64,000 nt of DNA from Parashewanella tropica (GTDB taxonomy: Bacteria > Pseudomonadota > Gammaproteobacteria > Enterobacterales > Shewanellaceae): NCBI RefSeq assembly GCF_004358445.1, contig NZ_CP037951.1, positions 545,501 to 609,500 of the forward strand, given 5' to 3'. Below the pieces are notes generated by a model that was given only the letters and a program-made list of their open reading frames with translations, was not told where the DNA came from and made no database searches. Shown one piece after another: positions 51,266-63,000 of the stretch. A program made the translations under genes and the position numbers. Within the stretch, counting starts at the first letter, position 1; every line of letters starts with the position of its first letter.

Positions 51266-54200
51266 ATGAAAATAACCAAGTTTGCTCAGTTTTACTCAGT
51301 TGTCTTATTGTTATTTGTTGGCTTATGTTCGTGGCAAAGCCATGCCATGGACGTGGAAAATTTTTTAAAGTTTGGTGCAACACAGCCCTCTAATAACTTC
51401 AATTCATGTCGAACTTTTGTTAGCCAAAGCTCTAGTGGGTGTGTGGTTTTCGCTAAACCTTTTGCGCAAGGGCAGATTCCGTTGGTTTTTATCATGCCGA
51501 CGATTTCGGCCAATAATCCAAATAATGATGGACCAGCATCAATCTATATCACCAATATCAATCGATTTGGGTTTACTTGGGAGCAAAGGCAACCACCAAG
51601 GAGTTCTCAGTCAATACCAATGAGAGATGTTCACTGGTTAGCAATTACGCCAGGAGCGCACACCTTTCCCAATGGGCAAGAGTTGTTTGCTGGAACAGCG
51701 CAAGTTAATTCAGCTACAAACTTAAATCGTTCTGATTGGACAACAGTGACTAACGATGCGGTAGATTACGATGCCTTTATGACTCAGCTTCAGACAGATA
51801 ACAATGACGACCGTTGTTGGGTAACTAGTGTTAGTCAAAGAGTTCAGCGGAATGGTTTAGTCAATGGTGATGTAAACCTTGAAACATCGAAAGTATTTTA
51901 CAGTTCTTTTTTTGGTAACCGCTGTACAAGTAGAAGAAGCTTTTTTTTCAATGGTCATTTAGACGTCAATGAGGAAACCGTTGCGTATCTTGGGCTAAAA
52001 ATTGGTAGCGGTATCGTAGATTACAATGATAGTAAACGGTTAAGGTTTCAATTTGGTAATGGGAGTAACTTACAATTTAGTGCTGTTCAAAATTTGAGAC
52101 AGCAATGTAATTATACGACTCCACTTACAGGTTTCAGCAGCACACCGTTTTTAATTGCTAAAAAAATCACCCGAAAAGGGGGAGATGGTGGTTGGCTGCG
52201 TCGTTGTCGATTAAATCAGAACCAAGTGAGCGTGGTGGTGGATGAGGATACTTACGGTGCAGACCGAAGGCATACTCGTGAAGAATATAGTTTTGCTGCA
52301 TTTGAGTTAATTGATAAACAGCAATCATTAATCCATCACTTTGAAATGCAATACAGTGATTCTCCTTTCACTTGTAAACCCGAACCTATAGCCATTAGAG
52401 CCTGCGCAGATCAAAGTTGTAATACCTTGTATCAAGGAGCGGTCACCGCCACTTTATCCCCAAACATTAGTAGCGCTTTTGGAGGTTGGTTGATTGATGG
52501 TAATCGAGTATCGCAAGTGAACTTTACAGCTGGCAGGGCGATGGTTGATATGAGTTACTATTCTACAGAAGCGATTCGTATTGGTATTAGTTCATCTTCT
52601 CCGCAGGCCTTAACTCCAACCTTGTGCAAAAAAGGCAATGGGGCCGCCAGTACACAAGCATGCTTAATGGATTTTTCAGGCAGTGGCTTTATATTTTCGA
52701 TTGATGATGAGTACGCAAATAAATCTCAAACTGTACTAGTTGAAGCCAAACGTTTAGATAATCAAGGACGTTGTGTTCCTTTGTTTAGAAATAAGCATCG
52801 CTGGGTTGAATTTTCAAGTAAATATATCGAGCCAAGTGCACCACTTAATACAGCCAACGTCACGGTCAATGGACAGCCGATTTCAAAGCAAGCTAATAAT
52901 CCCAGTGAGTTAAGATTACGTTTTAATGGGCAAGGGCAAGCCTCCATTAATGTGAATTATCCTGAAGCGGGCAAGGTTGAACTTAATTTACAATTCCAAA
53001 ACAATAGATTGCAACTAAAAGGCAGCGATCAGTTTGTCCGCTCTCCCGTTGGTTTTTGTTTTAAGCCCTCAGAATCTAAGGGGGAATATAAAGGCGGTTT
53101 TGATGCAAATAGCGCATTTAAAAAAGCGGGAGAAGCGTTTAATTTAAATCTTTCAGCAAGAGCTTGGCTTCCAAATGATGATGGTAACTATTGTAATAAC
53201 CCAATTACTAAGAATTATGGTCAGCAGGGGATTAAATTAACACATAATTTGGTTGCACCGACTGTAGCCGAAGGTGGAAAAATCGGGAGCATCAGTAATC
53301 TTAGTTTCGACTATCAACCATCAGTTTCAGCTAACATAGTAAAACAATCTGTTTCTGAAGTGGGCGTATTTACGTTTACCGCAACCGCGCCTAATTATAT
53401 GGACAGCAATAAATCGATTGCGGTTTCGACCACAAAAAATATTGGCCGTTTTGTTCCTGCGAGTTTTGATTTAATCACGAATACGACGCTAGGAGCTTGC
53501 ACAACAACGGGTGAGCCGAGTACAAATTTTACCTACTTCTCACAGCCTTTTAGTAGCAAAATTACGCTAGAAGCACGTAATGCAGATAATGTCAGAGTGA
53601 ATAATTATCAAGGTGATTTTGCTAAAGCCAAATTGCTGATTACGGCTCAAGATGGCAATACCCTAAATTTCACAAGTAGAGTGAATGGCTATGAAACTCA
53701 GGCAGAGCAAACTCCTTGGTTGAGGGGGCGAAAAACGGTCTCATTAACGCCTAATATTGCTCGTGAAATTGCGACAGCTTCTAATAAACAGCCAAAGAAT
53801 TCCCCTGTAAATCAAATGCAGATTGGTTTAATTGTTGATGATCAAGATGGTTTTATGGGGAAAGTTCAAGGAGAAGATCTCACTCTTCCCAATTGTACTA
53901 CTGAGCCTTGTAAAGCGCGAAGATTATCGACGGAGCGATTTGTTCAAGGTCGTTTAGTGGGTGAAAATAGTTATGGCTCAGAGCACCTAGATATTCCAAT
54001 GGTGGTTAAAGTTCAATATTGGAATGGAACAAATTGGATTGATCATAAAGCTGATGTTTGCACGCGACTCAACAGATCTGACATCAATTTAAAGTCTCAG
54101 GTCAATAATCCTACTTTGGGCTACTTGTTTTCTCCTACTCTATTAAATGGGCAGAGTATAGAGCGTGGCTTAACACCGTTTACCGCTTCTCAAACTCGCT

Positions 54201-54424
54201 TTGCTAATGGTCAATCTAAGCTTACATGGCGAGCAAACGCTTCTTCTGGCGTAATAAAATATACTGGAGAGGTTGTAGCTCCAATACCTGTCCCTGATTA
54301 TTTGAAGTGGTATTGGCAATGGGATGGCGTCAATGATTTGAAATTACATGATCCAAGATCAAATGTATTTTTCGGTCGCTTCAGAGGTCATGACAGAGTG
54401 ATTTACTGGAGAGAAGTTCAATAG
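51266..54424 (+). CDS. mshQ: MSHA biogenesis protein MshQ (DUF6701)
   Basis: A 1052-residue exported protein with a signal peptide (FAQFYSVVLLLFVGLCSWQSHA). The N-terminal third is a Cys-containing beta-rich region. The second half matches the DUF6701 type found at the end of msh loci, with RFVPASFDLITNTTLGAC, FTYFSQPFSSKITLEARNAD and a C-terminal region that ends GRFRGHDRVIYWREVQ. About 20 Cys suggest several disulfides. MshQ is thought to be a surface or tip-associated protein, but its function is not established. It is the last msh gene, two bases after mshP. Confidence 0.87.
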   Translation: MKITKFAQFYSVVLLLFVGLCSWQSHAMDVENFLKFGATQPSNNFNSCRTFVSQSSSGCVVFAKPFAQGQIPLVFIMPTISANNPNNDGPASIYITNINRFGFTWEQRQPPRSSQSIPMRDVHWLAITPGAHTFPNGQELFAGTAQVNSATNLNRSDWTTVTNDAVDYDAFMTQLQTDNNDDRCWVTSVSQRVQRNGLVNGDVNLETSKVFYSSFFGNRCTSRRSFFFNGHLDVNEETVAYLGLKIGSGIVDYNDSKRLRFQFGNGSNLQFSAVQNLRQQCNYTTPLTGFSSTPFLIAKKITRKGGDGGWLRRCRLNQNQVSVVVDEDTYGADRRHTREEYSFAAFELIDKQQSLIHHFEMQYSDSPFTCKPEPIAIRACADQSCNTLYQGAVTATLSPNISSAFGGWLIDGNRVSQVNFTAGRAMVDMSYYSTEAIRIGISSSSPQALTPTLCKKGNGAASTQACLMDFSGSGFIFSIDDEYANKSQTVLVEAKRLDNQGRCVPLFRNKHRWVEFSSKYIEPSAPLNTANVTVNGQPISKQANNPSELRLRFNGQGQASINVNYPEAGKVELNLQFQNNRLQLKGSDQFVRSPVGFCFKPSESKGEYKGGFDANSAFKKAGEAFNLNLSARAWLPNDDGNYCNNPITKNYGQQGIKLTHNLVAPTVAEGGKIGSISNLSFDYQPSVSANIVKQSVSEVGVFTFTATAPNYMDSNKSIAVSTTKNIGRFVPASFDLITNTTLGACTTTGEPSTNFTYFSQPFSSKITLEARNADNVRVNNYQGDFAKAKLLITAQDGNTLNFTSRVNGYETQAEQTPWLRGRKTVSLTPNIAREIATASNKQPKNSPVNQMQIGLIVDDQDGFMGKVQGEDLTLPNCTTEPCKARRLSTERFVQGRLVGENSYGSEHLDIPMVVKVQYWNGTNWIDHKADVCTRLNRSDINLKSQVNNPTLGYLFSPTLLNGQSIERGLTPFTASQTRFANGQSKLTWRANASSGVIKYTGEVVAPIPVPDYLKWYWQWDGVNDLKLHDPRSNVFFGRFRGHDRVIYWREVQ

Positions 54425-54474
54425 CAATCAGCAAGGTGTAAGAGAGCTTTAAATTAGCTCTCTTTCTGGATTTA

Positions 54475-54999
54475 TTATTGAAAATTTAATATATCCTGAA
54501 GTGTGGAATCATCGCCTTGTAAAATAGGCTCAAATCCAATCATTGAAACGTCGGTATTAGCGTGAATTTTAAACCAATAATTCGCATCAGCTTGAGTATC
54601 CTCAACGTAAGAGACCAATATACGGCCAACATCTTTTGATTTGAATACTGTGATACCGTTGAAGTCAAAATCAGACTGAGTTGGTGGACAGTCTTTGCGT
54701 TCAGTGATCGTCACATTCTCATCACTATTTTTCATTAGTCCTGCTAAAAAAGCAGGCATGCCTTTAGTATCTTTGTTAAATGCTAGATAAACGTCGGTAC
54801 CCGCTTTAATAGAGTTTATGTCTACTTCTTGATCTGAAGCTAATATATAAGGGTGAGCGATACTTCCGTCTGCATTGCCATCGTCTATTATTGAAGGGAT
54901 AGAAGTGCATTGAGTTTGTGTGGCTGCCCATAAGTGAGTACAAGTCATACTGGATAAAACGACAAGACTCATTGGAATAAATTTAGATAGAGAATTCAT
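54475..54999 (-). CDS. Small secreted protein of unknown function
   Basis: The ATG at 54999 has GGAA about seven bases upstream and gives a signal peptide MNSLSKFIPMSLVVLSSMTCTHLWA. The mature chain of about 150 residues is acidic, with two Cys (QTQCTSIP and DCPPTQ), a DDGNADGS segment and a beta-rich pattern (VYLAFNKD, RILVSYVED). No family is recognised and it does not resemble the secreted pair at 1-910. It is convergent with mshQ and divergent from mreB, so it is an insert between two conserved blocks. The gap 55000-55345 after it holds the mreB leader. Confidence 0.7.
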   Translation of the reverse strand: MNSLSKFIPMSLVVLSSMTCTHLWAATQTQCTSIPSIIDDGNADGSIAHPYILASDQEVDINSIKAGTDVYLAFNKDTKGMPAFLAGLMKNSDENVTITERKDCPPTQSDFDFNGITVFKSKDVGRILVSYVEDTQADANYWFKIHANTDVSMIGFEPILQGDDSTLQDILNFQ

Positions 55000-55277
55000 G
55001 ATAAATTCCATATTAATTGTGAAGGTGTAAGTTTATCGAATGAATGCTGAATTTAAGCTAAATATAGCGTTTTTAGAGCGACAATTTGGTAAACGAATAA
55101 AAAGCAGATCCAAACTTCAGAAACGCTCGCTAAAATAAACTACATTAGACTTGATTTCGCTCTATCAGCCCTTGTGGAATTGGCAGGGCATTGATAAAGT
55201 TAACTGAATTCTTATTTTTTTACTGGTTAATAGGTTTCTCGGTTCAAAGAGCTTGAAAATGAGAAACTTATTTAGGG

Positions 55278-55315
55278 CGTATTTATCTTTTCTTTTGCAT
55301 TTAAAGATAAATACG
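55278..55315 (+). promoter_or_regulatory. 13-bp perfect inverted repeat in mreB leader
   Basis: CGTATTTATCTTT (55278-55290) is the exact reverse complement of AAAGATAAATACG (55303-55315) with a 12-base T-rich loop. It ends 30 bases before the mreB ATG. It could be a leader hairpin or a dimeric regulator site. No T-run follows directly, so it is not a standard terminator. Confidence 0.55.
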
Positions 55316-55333
55316 TCTTAGATTTATTTATGA

Positions 55334-56398
<1,065 letters not shown>

Positions 56399-56399
56399 G

Positions 56400-56444
56400 A
56401 TACTAGTAACACTTGAAGATGTATCTTCAGGTATCACGAGTATA
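56400..56444. repeat. Short hairpin copy of the 34656-34921 element end
   Basis: ATACTAGTAACACTTGAAGAT (56400-56420) and ATCTTCAGGTATCACGAGTAT (about 56424-56444) form a 21-bp imperfect hairpin with 17 matches. The right arm, read on the minus strand, is ATACTCGTGATACCTGAAGAT, which differs at one position from the end of the element at 34656. This is therefore the same repeat family reduced to its two ends, inserted between mreB and mreC. Confidence 0.7.
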
Positions 56445-56471
56445 TAGGACGTTTGCTATACGACTGTATTT

Positions 56472-57329
56472 ATGAAGCCAATTTTTGTACGTGGAATTTC
56501 CCCTCAAACACGACTGCTAGTAGCAGTCGTGTTGTCGATCATATTGATAGTAGCCAATCCTTATTTAGTGCCATTTAGAAGTGCGCTTTCTGGGCTGTTA
56601 ACGCCGTTTCAATATCTCGCCAGTTTACCCAATTTAGTACTGAACTATTCCGTCGAAGCGTTAGCCACTCGTGATATGTTGCAAAAGCAAAATCAACAAT
56701 TGTTAGATCAGCAGCTGTTAATGAGTGAGCGCTTGCAGCGTTTTGAGCACTTACGTCAAGAAAACCAGCGTTTAAGGACTCTTTTAAAGTCTCCAGTGCG
56801 AATGAATACACGTATTAAAGTGGCTGAGGTCATTGAAGTGGCTAATGATCCGGCTCATGAATATGTGGTGCTCAATCAAGGGAAAGAAGATGGTGTCTTT
56901 GTTGGGCAGCCAGTCATTGATGGACAAGGTGTCGTCGGCCAAGTTGTCCAAGTGAACCCATACACCAGTCGGGTGCTACTGCTTTCAGATAATACTCATG
57001 CGACACCAGTTCGAATTACACGTAATGATGTGCGTATGGTGGCGAATGGTACGGGCGAGCTCGATGAGCTAGAGTTGAAATTTGTTGCCAAAAGCACCGA
57101 TGTTAGAGTGGGAGACTTATTGGTCACATCTGGATTAGGTCACCGCTTTCCAGAAGGTTATCCCGTTGCTCGAGTTGTCACAGTGGTTAAAGATGACGGT
57201 CAAAAGTATGCTCAAATCACAGCCGAACCACTTGCGGCATTAGATCGAATTCGATACGTGTTACTAATTTGGCCAGATGAACAACCTCAGTCGAATTCCA
57301 GCCCAAAAAAAAATGAGGTGAAGCCATGA
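56472..57329 (+). CDS. mreC: Rod shape-determining protein MreC
   Basis: MreC is a bitopic inner-membrane scaffold that regulates the PBP2-RodA elongation machinery. The 285-residue protein has a membrane helix at about 14-32, a coiled coil (about 60-105, QNQQLLDQQLLMSERLQRFEHLRQENQRL) and the two-barrel periplasmic domain (VAEVIEVANDPAHEYVVLNQGKEDGVFVGQPVID, VGDLLVTSGLGHRFPEGYPVARV). The Ser/Lys/Asn-rich tail is disordered. It overlaps mreD by four bases. Confidence 0.96.
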   Translation: MKPIFVRGISPQTRLLVAVVLSIILIVANPYLVPFRSALSGLLTPFQYLASLPNLVLNYSVEALATRDMLQKQNQQLLDQQLLMSERLQRFEHLRQENQRLRTLLKSPVRMNTRIKVAEVIEVANDPAHEYVVLNQGKEDGVFVGQPVIDGQGVVGQVVQVNPYTSRVLLLSDNTHATPVRITRNDVRMVANGTGELDELELKFVAKSTDVRVGDLLVTSGLGHRFPEGYPVARVVTVVKDDGQKYAQITAEPLAALDRIRYVLLIWPDEQPQSNSSPKKNEVKP

Positions 57330-57814
57330 GTTATCGGTCTACCACTGGCAGAATTGCCGCATGGGTAACCTTTATGGTGGCCTTAGTTTTACAGATCATG
57401 CCGCTACCTACTGAATTAGAAGCGTGGCGACCAGATTGGCTGTTGATCACCTTAATTTGTTGGACCATGTATCTCCCTCACAGATACAGTATTTTCACTG
57501 GCTTTGTGCTAGGGGTGATATTAGATGTGTTGCTAGGTGCAACCATTGGTATTCGGGCTCTGAGTTTTTCGATTTGTATTTATCTTGTACTCATGTATCA
57601 ACAACGACTGATGAACTTCCCACGATGGCAGCAATCATTGGTGGTGTTCGTCATCGTGGCGCTGTATCAATTATTGGTGTACTGGGTTGAGCTTATTTTA
57701 GGTGTTGGAACCTTGTCTGTTTCAATGTTTTATCCAGCGATCAGTAGTTTTGTGATTTGGCGTTGGGCTTACTGGGTGATCCGCAGCATCGCTCACAAAT
57801 ATCGAGTGACTTAA
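57326..57814 (+). CDS. mreD: Rod shape-determining protein MreD
   Basis: MreD is a small polytopic membrane partner of MreC. The 162 residues have about five hydrophobic helices, the RPDWLLITLICWTMYLPHRYSIFTGFVLGVILDVLLGATIG core typical of the family, and a short basic tail. ATGA overlap with mreC and a one-base overlap with maf show tight coupling of mreC-mreD-maf. Confidence 0.94.
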   Translation: MSYRSTTGRIAAWVTFMVALVLQIMPLPTELEAWRPDWLLITLICWTMYLPHRYSIFTGFVLGVILDVLLGATIGIRALSFSICIYLVLMYQQRLMNFPRWQQSLVVFVIVALYQLLVYWVELILGVGTLSVSMFYPAISSFVIWRWAYWVIRSIAHKYRVT

Positions 57815-58392
57815 TGAAAAAATTAGTTTTAGCATCGACATCGCCAAGAAGAAAAGAGCTATTAGGTTTAATTCTCAAGCTTTGGCCACAGCAATCGTTT
57901 GAGTGTGTTTCACCAGATATTGATGAAACTCAATGGAACAATGAAACTCCTGCTGAGCTGGTGGAGAGATTAGCGGTAGAGAAAGCTGAAGCGGGGCAGA
58001 AACTGGTTGAGGATATCAAGGCTTGCGTGATTGGTTCAGATACCATCGTTGTCATTGATGGGCAAGTGTTAGGTAAACCGACAGATGAAGCAGATGCGAA
58101 AGCCATATTAAGAAGGCTATCTGGCGAAACTCATCAAGTGTTGACTGCGGTTGCAATGGTTCAAGAATATTCTTATTACTCGCATGTCGTATCAACTCAA
58201 GTCCAGTTTTCGCAATTATCAGACGAAGATATTGATGCCTATGTGGCTTCCGGTGAACCAATGGATAAAGCGGGTGCTTATGGTATCCAAGGTATTGGTG
58301 GTACTTTTGTTGAAAAAATCAGTGGAAGTCACTCCGCAGTTATTGGCTTACCGATGGCTGAAACTCAAGATTTATTAAAACAAATACTTTAA
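57814..58392 (+). CDS. maf: Maf/YhdE nucleotide pyrophosphatase
   Basis: Maf proteins hydrolyse dTTP, UTP and modified nucleotides to monophosphates. The ATG at 57814 (sharing its A with the mreD stop) gives MKKLVLASTSPRRKELLGLI, followed by SPDIDET, VIGSDTIVVIDGQVLGKPTDEADAK and DKAGAYGIQGIGGTFVEKISGSHSAVIGLP. The 192-residue length and the position after mreD match E. coli YhdE. The frame is open further upstream inside mreD, but that part is not used. Confidence 0.95.
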   Translation: MKKLVLASTSPRRKELLGLILKLWPQQSFECVSPDIDETQWNNETPAELVERLAVEKAEAGQKLVEDIKACVIGSDTIVVIDGQVLGKPTDEADAKAILRRLSGETHQVLTAVAMVQEYSYYSHVVSTQVQFSQLSDEDIDAYVASGEPMDKAGAYGIQGIGGTFVEKISGSHSAVIGLPMAETQDLLKQIL

Positions 58393-58481
58393 TTGTTTGT
58401 ATCAAAGTATTTAAGCTCACTTGCAGGATGCTGTAGCAATCACATTGGAATACGGATGAGTGTTAAGTAGAGACCAACACA

Positions 58482-59987
58482 ATGAATTCAGATGAAAAAT
58501 CAAAAGCAAAAATCAAAACGAATAAAAGTTCTGAGCTTTTGATCAATGTTACCCCCAGTGAAGCCAGAGTTGCATTAATCGAAGATGGCTCATTGCAAGA
58601 AGTACACATTGAACGCCGAACTAAACGTGGATTAGTAGGCAACATCTACAAAGGCAAGATCAGTCGAGTATTGCCGGGGATGCAAGCCGCATTTGTGGAT
58701 ATTGGATTAGACAAAGCCGCCTTTTTACATGCCTCTGATATTGTGCCTCATACCGAATGTGTTGCCGAAGTAGAAAAAGGAAACTTTGTCGTTCGTGATA
58801 TTGCTGAGCTGGTTAAGCAAGGGCAATTTATCATGGTACAAGTGGTTAAAGATCCGCTTGGTACTAAAGGGGCTCGTTTAACGACAGATATCACTTTGCC
58901 TTCTCGTTATCTGGTGTTTATGCCCGGAGCCAGTCATGTTGGCGTTTCGCAGCGTATTGAGTTTTCAGAGCGAGAGCGCTTAAAAGCCATTGCCGAGCCT
59001 TTTGTGGATGAAGACGGTGGCTTTATTATTCGCACTGCCGCAGAAGGTGTTGGTGAAGAAGAACTCAAGCAAGATGCGGCTTTTTTACGCAGAGTATGGG
59101 AAAAAGTAACCGAGCGCCGCCGTCGTAAAGGGGCGTGTTTACTGTATCAAGACTTACCATTACAAGTACGAATCGTACGTGATTTTGCCGGAGCCAACCT
59201 AGAGAAAGTACGGGTAGATGCTCAGCGAATTTACGAAGAATTGGTGCAGTTCGCCAGTGAGTTTATGCCGCAAATTGCTGATAAGATTGAGCATTACGAT
59301 GGCTCTGAACCCATATTCGAACTGTACGATGTGGAAAATGAATCTAAACGCGCGTTAGAGCGTAAAGTCGAGCTTAAGTCGGGCGGCTATTTGATCATTG
59401 ATCAAACCGAAGCTATGACAACGATCGATATCAATACGGGGGCTTTTGTTGGTCGTCGTAACTTAGAAGAAACGATTTTTAATACCAACCTTGAAGCGAC
59501 CAAAGCCATTGCAAGGCAACTTAGGCTGCGTAACTTAGGTGGTATCATCATTATCGACTTTATTGATATGATCAATGAAGATCACAAGCAACGTGTGCTT
59601 AACAGTCTGCAAACCAATTTAGATAAAGATAAAGTAAAAACCAGTATCAGTGGATTTTCGGGATTGGGCTTAGTCGAGATGACTCGAAAGCGGACACGTG
59701 AAAGCTTAGAGCATGTGTTATGTGAGCCTTGTAATGTATGCCAAGGCAGTGGCAGTATGAAAACGGTTGATACGGTTTCTTATGAAATTTTTAGGGAAGT
59801 GATCCGCTTAAATAAAACCTATGATGCCGACGAGTTTATTTTATACTGCTCGCCTTCGGTGCATCAAAGTTTAACCGGTGATGAAAGCCATTTAGTGGCA
59901 GAATTAGAAGTGTACGTGAACAAACGCATTCGAGTAAATGTCGAACCCATGTACCCTCAAAATAAATACGACGTGGTGATGATTTAG
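58482..59987 (+). CDS. rng: Ribonuclease G
   Basis: RNase G is the RNase E homologue that matures the 16S rRNA 5' end and cleaves some mRNAs. The 501 residues have the S1 domain (RGLVGNIYKGKISRVLPGMQAAFVDIGLDKAAFLHASDI), the 5' sensor region and the DNase-I-like catalytic domain (MTTIDINTGAFVG and IIIIDFIDM with the metal-binding Asp pair). The zinc-link CEPCNVCQ, which joins dimers, is also present. It has about 13 more N-terminal residues than E. coli RNase G (MNSDEKSKAKIKTNKSS...), Lys- and Ser-rich. Continues the mre-maf-rng-yhdP order. Confidence 0.97.
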   Translation: MNSDEKSKAKIKTNKSSELLINVTPSEARVALIEDGSLQEVHIERRTKRGLVGNIYKGKISRVLPGMQAAFVDIGLDKAAFLHASDIVPHTECVAEVEKGNFVVRDIAELVKQGQFIMVQVVKDPLGTKGARLTTDITLPSRYLVFMPGASHVGVSQRIEFSERERLKAIAEPFVDEDGGFIIRTAAEGVGEEELKQDAAFLRRVWEKVTERRRRKGACLLYQDLPLQVRIVRDFAGANLEKVRVDAQRIYEELVQFASEFMPQIADKIEHYDGSEPIFELYDVENESKRALERKVELKSGGYLIIDQTEAMTTIDINTGAFVGRRNLEETIFNTNLEATKAIARQLRLRNLGGIIIIDFIDMINEDHKQRVLNSLQTNLDKDKVKTSISGFSGLGLVEMTRKRTRESLEHVLCEPCNVCQGSGSMKTVDTVSYEIFREVIRLNKTYDADEFILYCSPSVHQSLTGDESHLVAELEVYVNKRIRVNVEPMYPQNKYDVVMI

Positions 59988-60001
59988 TGCAATGGACAGC
60001 A

Positions 60002-63000
60002 ATGCTTTCTCGTATCTTACAAATCAGCTGGAAAATTCTTGCTGGTTTTCTTGTGTTGTTTGCATTGCTGGTCAGCTTGATCCGAGGTTTATTACCGCAA
60101 CTGGATGGTGCTCGTGATGAGTTAATAAAGCTGATTGAAGATACCTACCAAATACAAGTTTACGTGGGAAGCTTGTCGGCTCAATGGCAAGCGTATGGAC
60201 CTTCAATTACGGTTGATAATCTGGTGCTACCGGAGCAAGAAAACCTTCCTTCCACTCTGATCTTGCAACAGGTACAAGTCAAATTGGATTTTTGGCAAAC
60301 CCTGTTAACCTTATCTCCAAAGATTGAAAATGTGAGAGTTGATGGTGTTCATGTTGGGCTTAAGCTTGATCAATTGAAAAATGAAGAAGGAAAGCTCACA
60401 CAAGATCTCACCAAAGACATTTCTCAGCAAATCAGTTCAAATGCTACACCAACACAATTAGACTGGCTCTATCAATTATTGTTTGAGCAATTGCATCGCT
60501 ATTCTTTATCAGATGTCAGTATTCAGCTATTAAGCCATGACCGTCAGTATGAGCCAATTCATATTCAAAATTTTCACTGGCTAAATCGTGGTGATCGCCA
60601 TCGAGGTCAAGGTGAATTAAAGTTAGATAATAATTCTGATGCCCTAGAATATCTTGCTTTAAAGTTTGATTTTCATGGTGATGGTAGCCAGCCTGAAACC
60701 ATTAAAGGGCAAGTATATTTAGAAGCTAATGCATTAGATTTAGGTGAATGGAGTGCCAAACACCAAAGTACAAAAAACCAATTGGCTGAGATTAATTTAC
60801 AAGGTGTAGTCAATTTACAGGCTTGGGCTAATTTTAACGACCGACGTTGGCAATCTGGCTTGATCCGTTTTAAGCCTAGTTGGCTTAAGTGGAATTTAGA
60901 TGATGATGTCCAGCGCTTTGAAATCAATAAAGGTGAATTCAGTTGGCTGAATACGGATAAAGGCTTTAGGCTGAGAAGCGATCGTCTCGACTTTGTGAGT
61001 AATGATTCAAGTTGGCATGGGCTATCACTAGCCGCTGATTACCAAAATCAACAGCTACTTGCGCAGATCTCCAAGATCGATCTAGCTTGGCTGGAGCCTT
61101 TACTTCCTTTGATCCCACAATTGCCGAATCAAATGCTGACTCAGTGGCACCAACTACAACCTCAGGGGCTGATTGGCGAAACACAAATTATCTATTCACC
61201 GAATTCTGGAATAAAGCTCGACAGTCAGTTACATCAGATCAGTTGGAAATCGATCAATAATGGCTTAGGAGCAGCGCCTTTCGATGCCAATGTCCAATTG
61301 CAAGCTGATAAGTTGTTTGTAGCATTACCTGAACAAAGTTATCAATTGGATTTTGGTGACGAATTTGTTGAAGCACTGCACCTTAAAGGTGAACCATTAA
61401 CCGCTTCTGTTGACCTCTCTGAGGGGCAGATTTTAGTGCCTAACTTCCGCTTTTATAATTCAGATATTGATATACAGGGCAAAGCCAAAATAGACGCTTC
61501 AGAGAAAGCGGGAATGGCTTTAGCAGCCAATGTTGGTGTGCATGATATTGGCCATGCTTTTCTGTATTTCCCACAATTAGTGATGGGTAAAGATTTGACC
61601 GACTATCTTACAGGAGCCTTAGTTGCCGGTAAGATCCCTGAAGCCAAGGTTGTTTGGAATGGAAACTTTAGTGATTTCCCGTTTAACAATCACAGTGGTG
61701 TGTTTCAGGCAGGCTTTGAGCTAAGTGATGGAACGTTCCGTTTTCAACCCGATTGGCCTGATATTGAAAAGCTATCCTTGTCAGCGTTATTTGAAAATGA
61801 ACGCATGGATCTACATGTTAAAAAGGGCCAATTGATCAAAGTGCCGATTGATGGAGCCCATGTATTTATTCCTGTCATGGAAGAAAACTCCAAGTTGGGT
61901 ATTCAAGCAGAGCTTTACCCTAAAGGAGAAGACGCTACAGAAGTTTTACAATCCTCCCCTTTGTCTGATTCCGTCGGTGAAGTATTAAATATTGTCCAAG
62001 TGCAAGGGAAGGTGAAAGGTGTATTAGATCTTAATATTCCGCTTTATGAAGACGGTAAAGAGCAAATTAGAGGACAAATCAGCCTTAAGAATAACCCTGT
62101 GTACGTCTCTGAGCCTGGAATTGAGCTACAAAAAGTGACGGGAGATGTACGCTTTCAAAATGATGTGGTTGAAGGTGATGGCATCACGGCTCAGTTATAT
62201 CAACAACCAACGCGGATCTCATTTGATACCAAGCCTCAAGCTGATGCGACCCATTTACACTTATCACTAGGGAGTCACTGGAAGCTCAGTAAACTTCCTG
62301 CTGAATTTGAAAACCCATTGTCACCATTTTATTCCGGCAGTATGGATCTTAAAGCCAAACTAAAAATGATCTTTAGTGATTCTGGATACAGCTTACAAGG
62401 AACTGTGGGATCTGATTTAGTTGGTGTTAATTTGGATTTACCAGAAATGCTAGCGAAAAAAGCCAAAGAGGTGAAACCTCTGCAAGCAGAAATCGTTGGT
62501 GATAACAAGCAACTCTCAATGAGTGTTAAATTAGCGGATCAAGCAGAGTTTTGGGGCAGTTTTGATCCTAAATATCAAAACAGGCTTCAAGCTTACGACA
62601 TACTGATAGGTCGACTGTTTCAGCCCGGAGATGTGTTGAACTCTAAGGGTGGGCAGCTACGTACAGAGTTAAAACGTGTAAATTTAGAAAACTGGATGCC
62701 AGTGATCGATGCCTTTACTGTTAACGACCAACAAGCACCGACGAATCTAGAATTACAGAGTACGAAAAAGCCAAGTTTTTTTCCTGATCTGGTTTCGATC
62801 CAATCGCAAATTGAGCAATTAGACTTTATTGGGCAACCCTTCAAACATTTACAAATGAATGCCCACCCTGAAGAAGGCAATTGGGTATTTCATACATCAT
62901 CCGATAATTATGCCGGTAAGATGACTTTCCATAAAAATTGGGAAAGAGATGGAATAAGCATTGACGCGAGTAAATTGTATTTGTTTGCTGATGACAAAAC

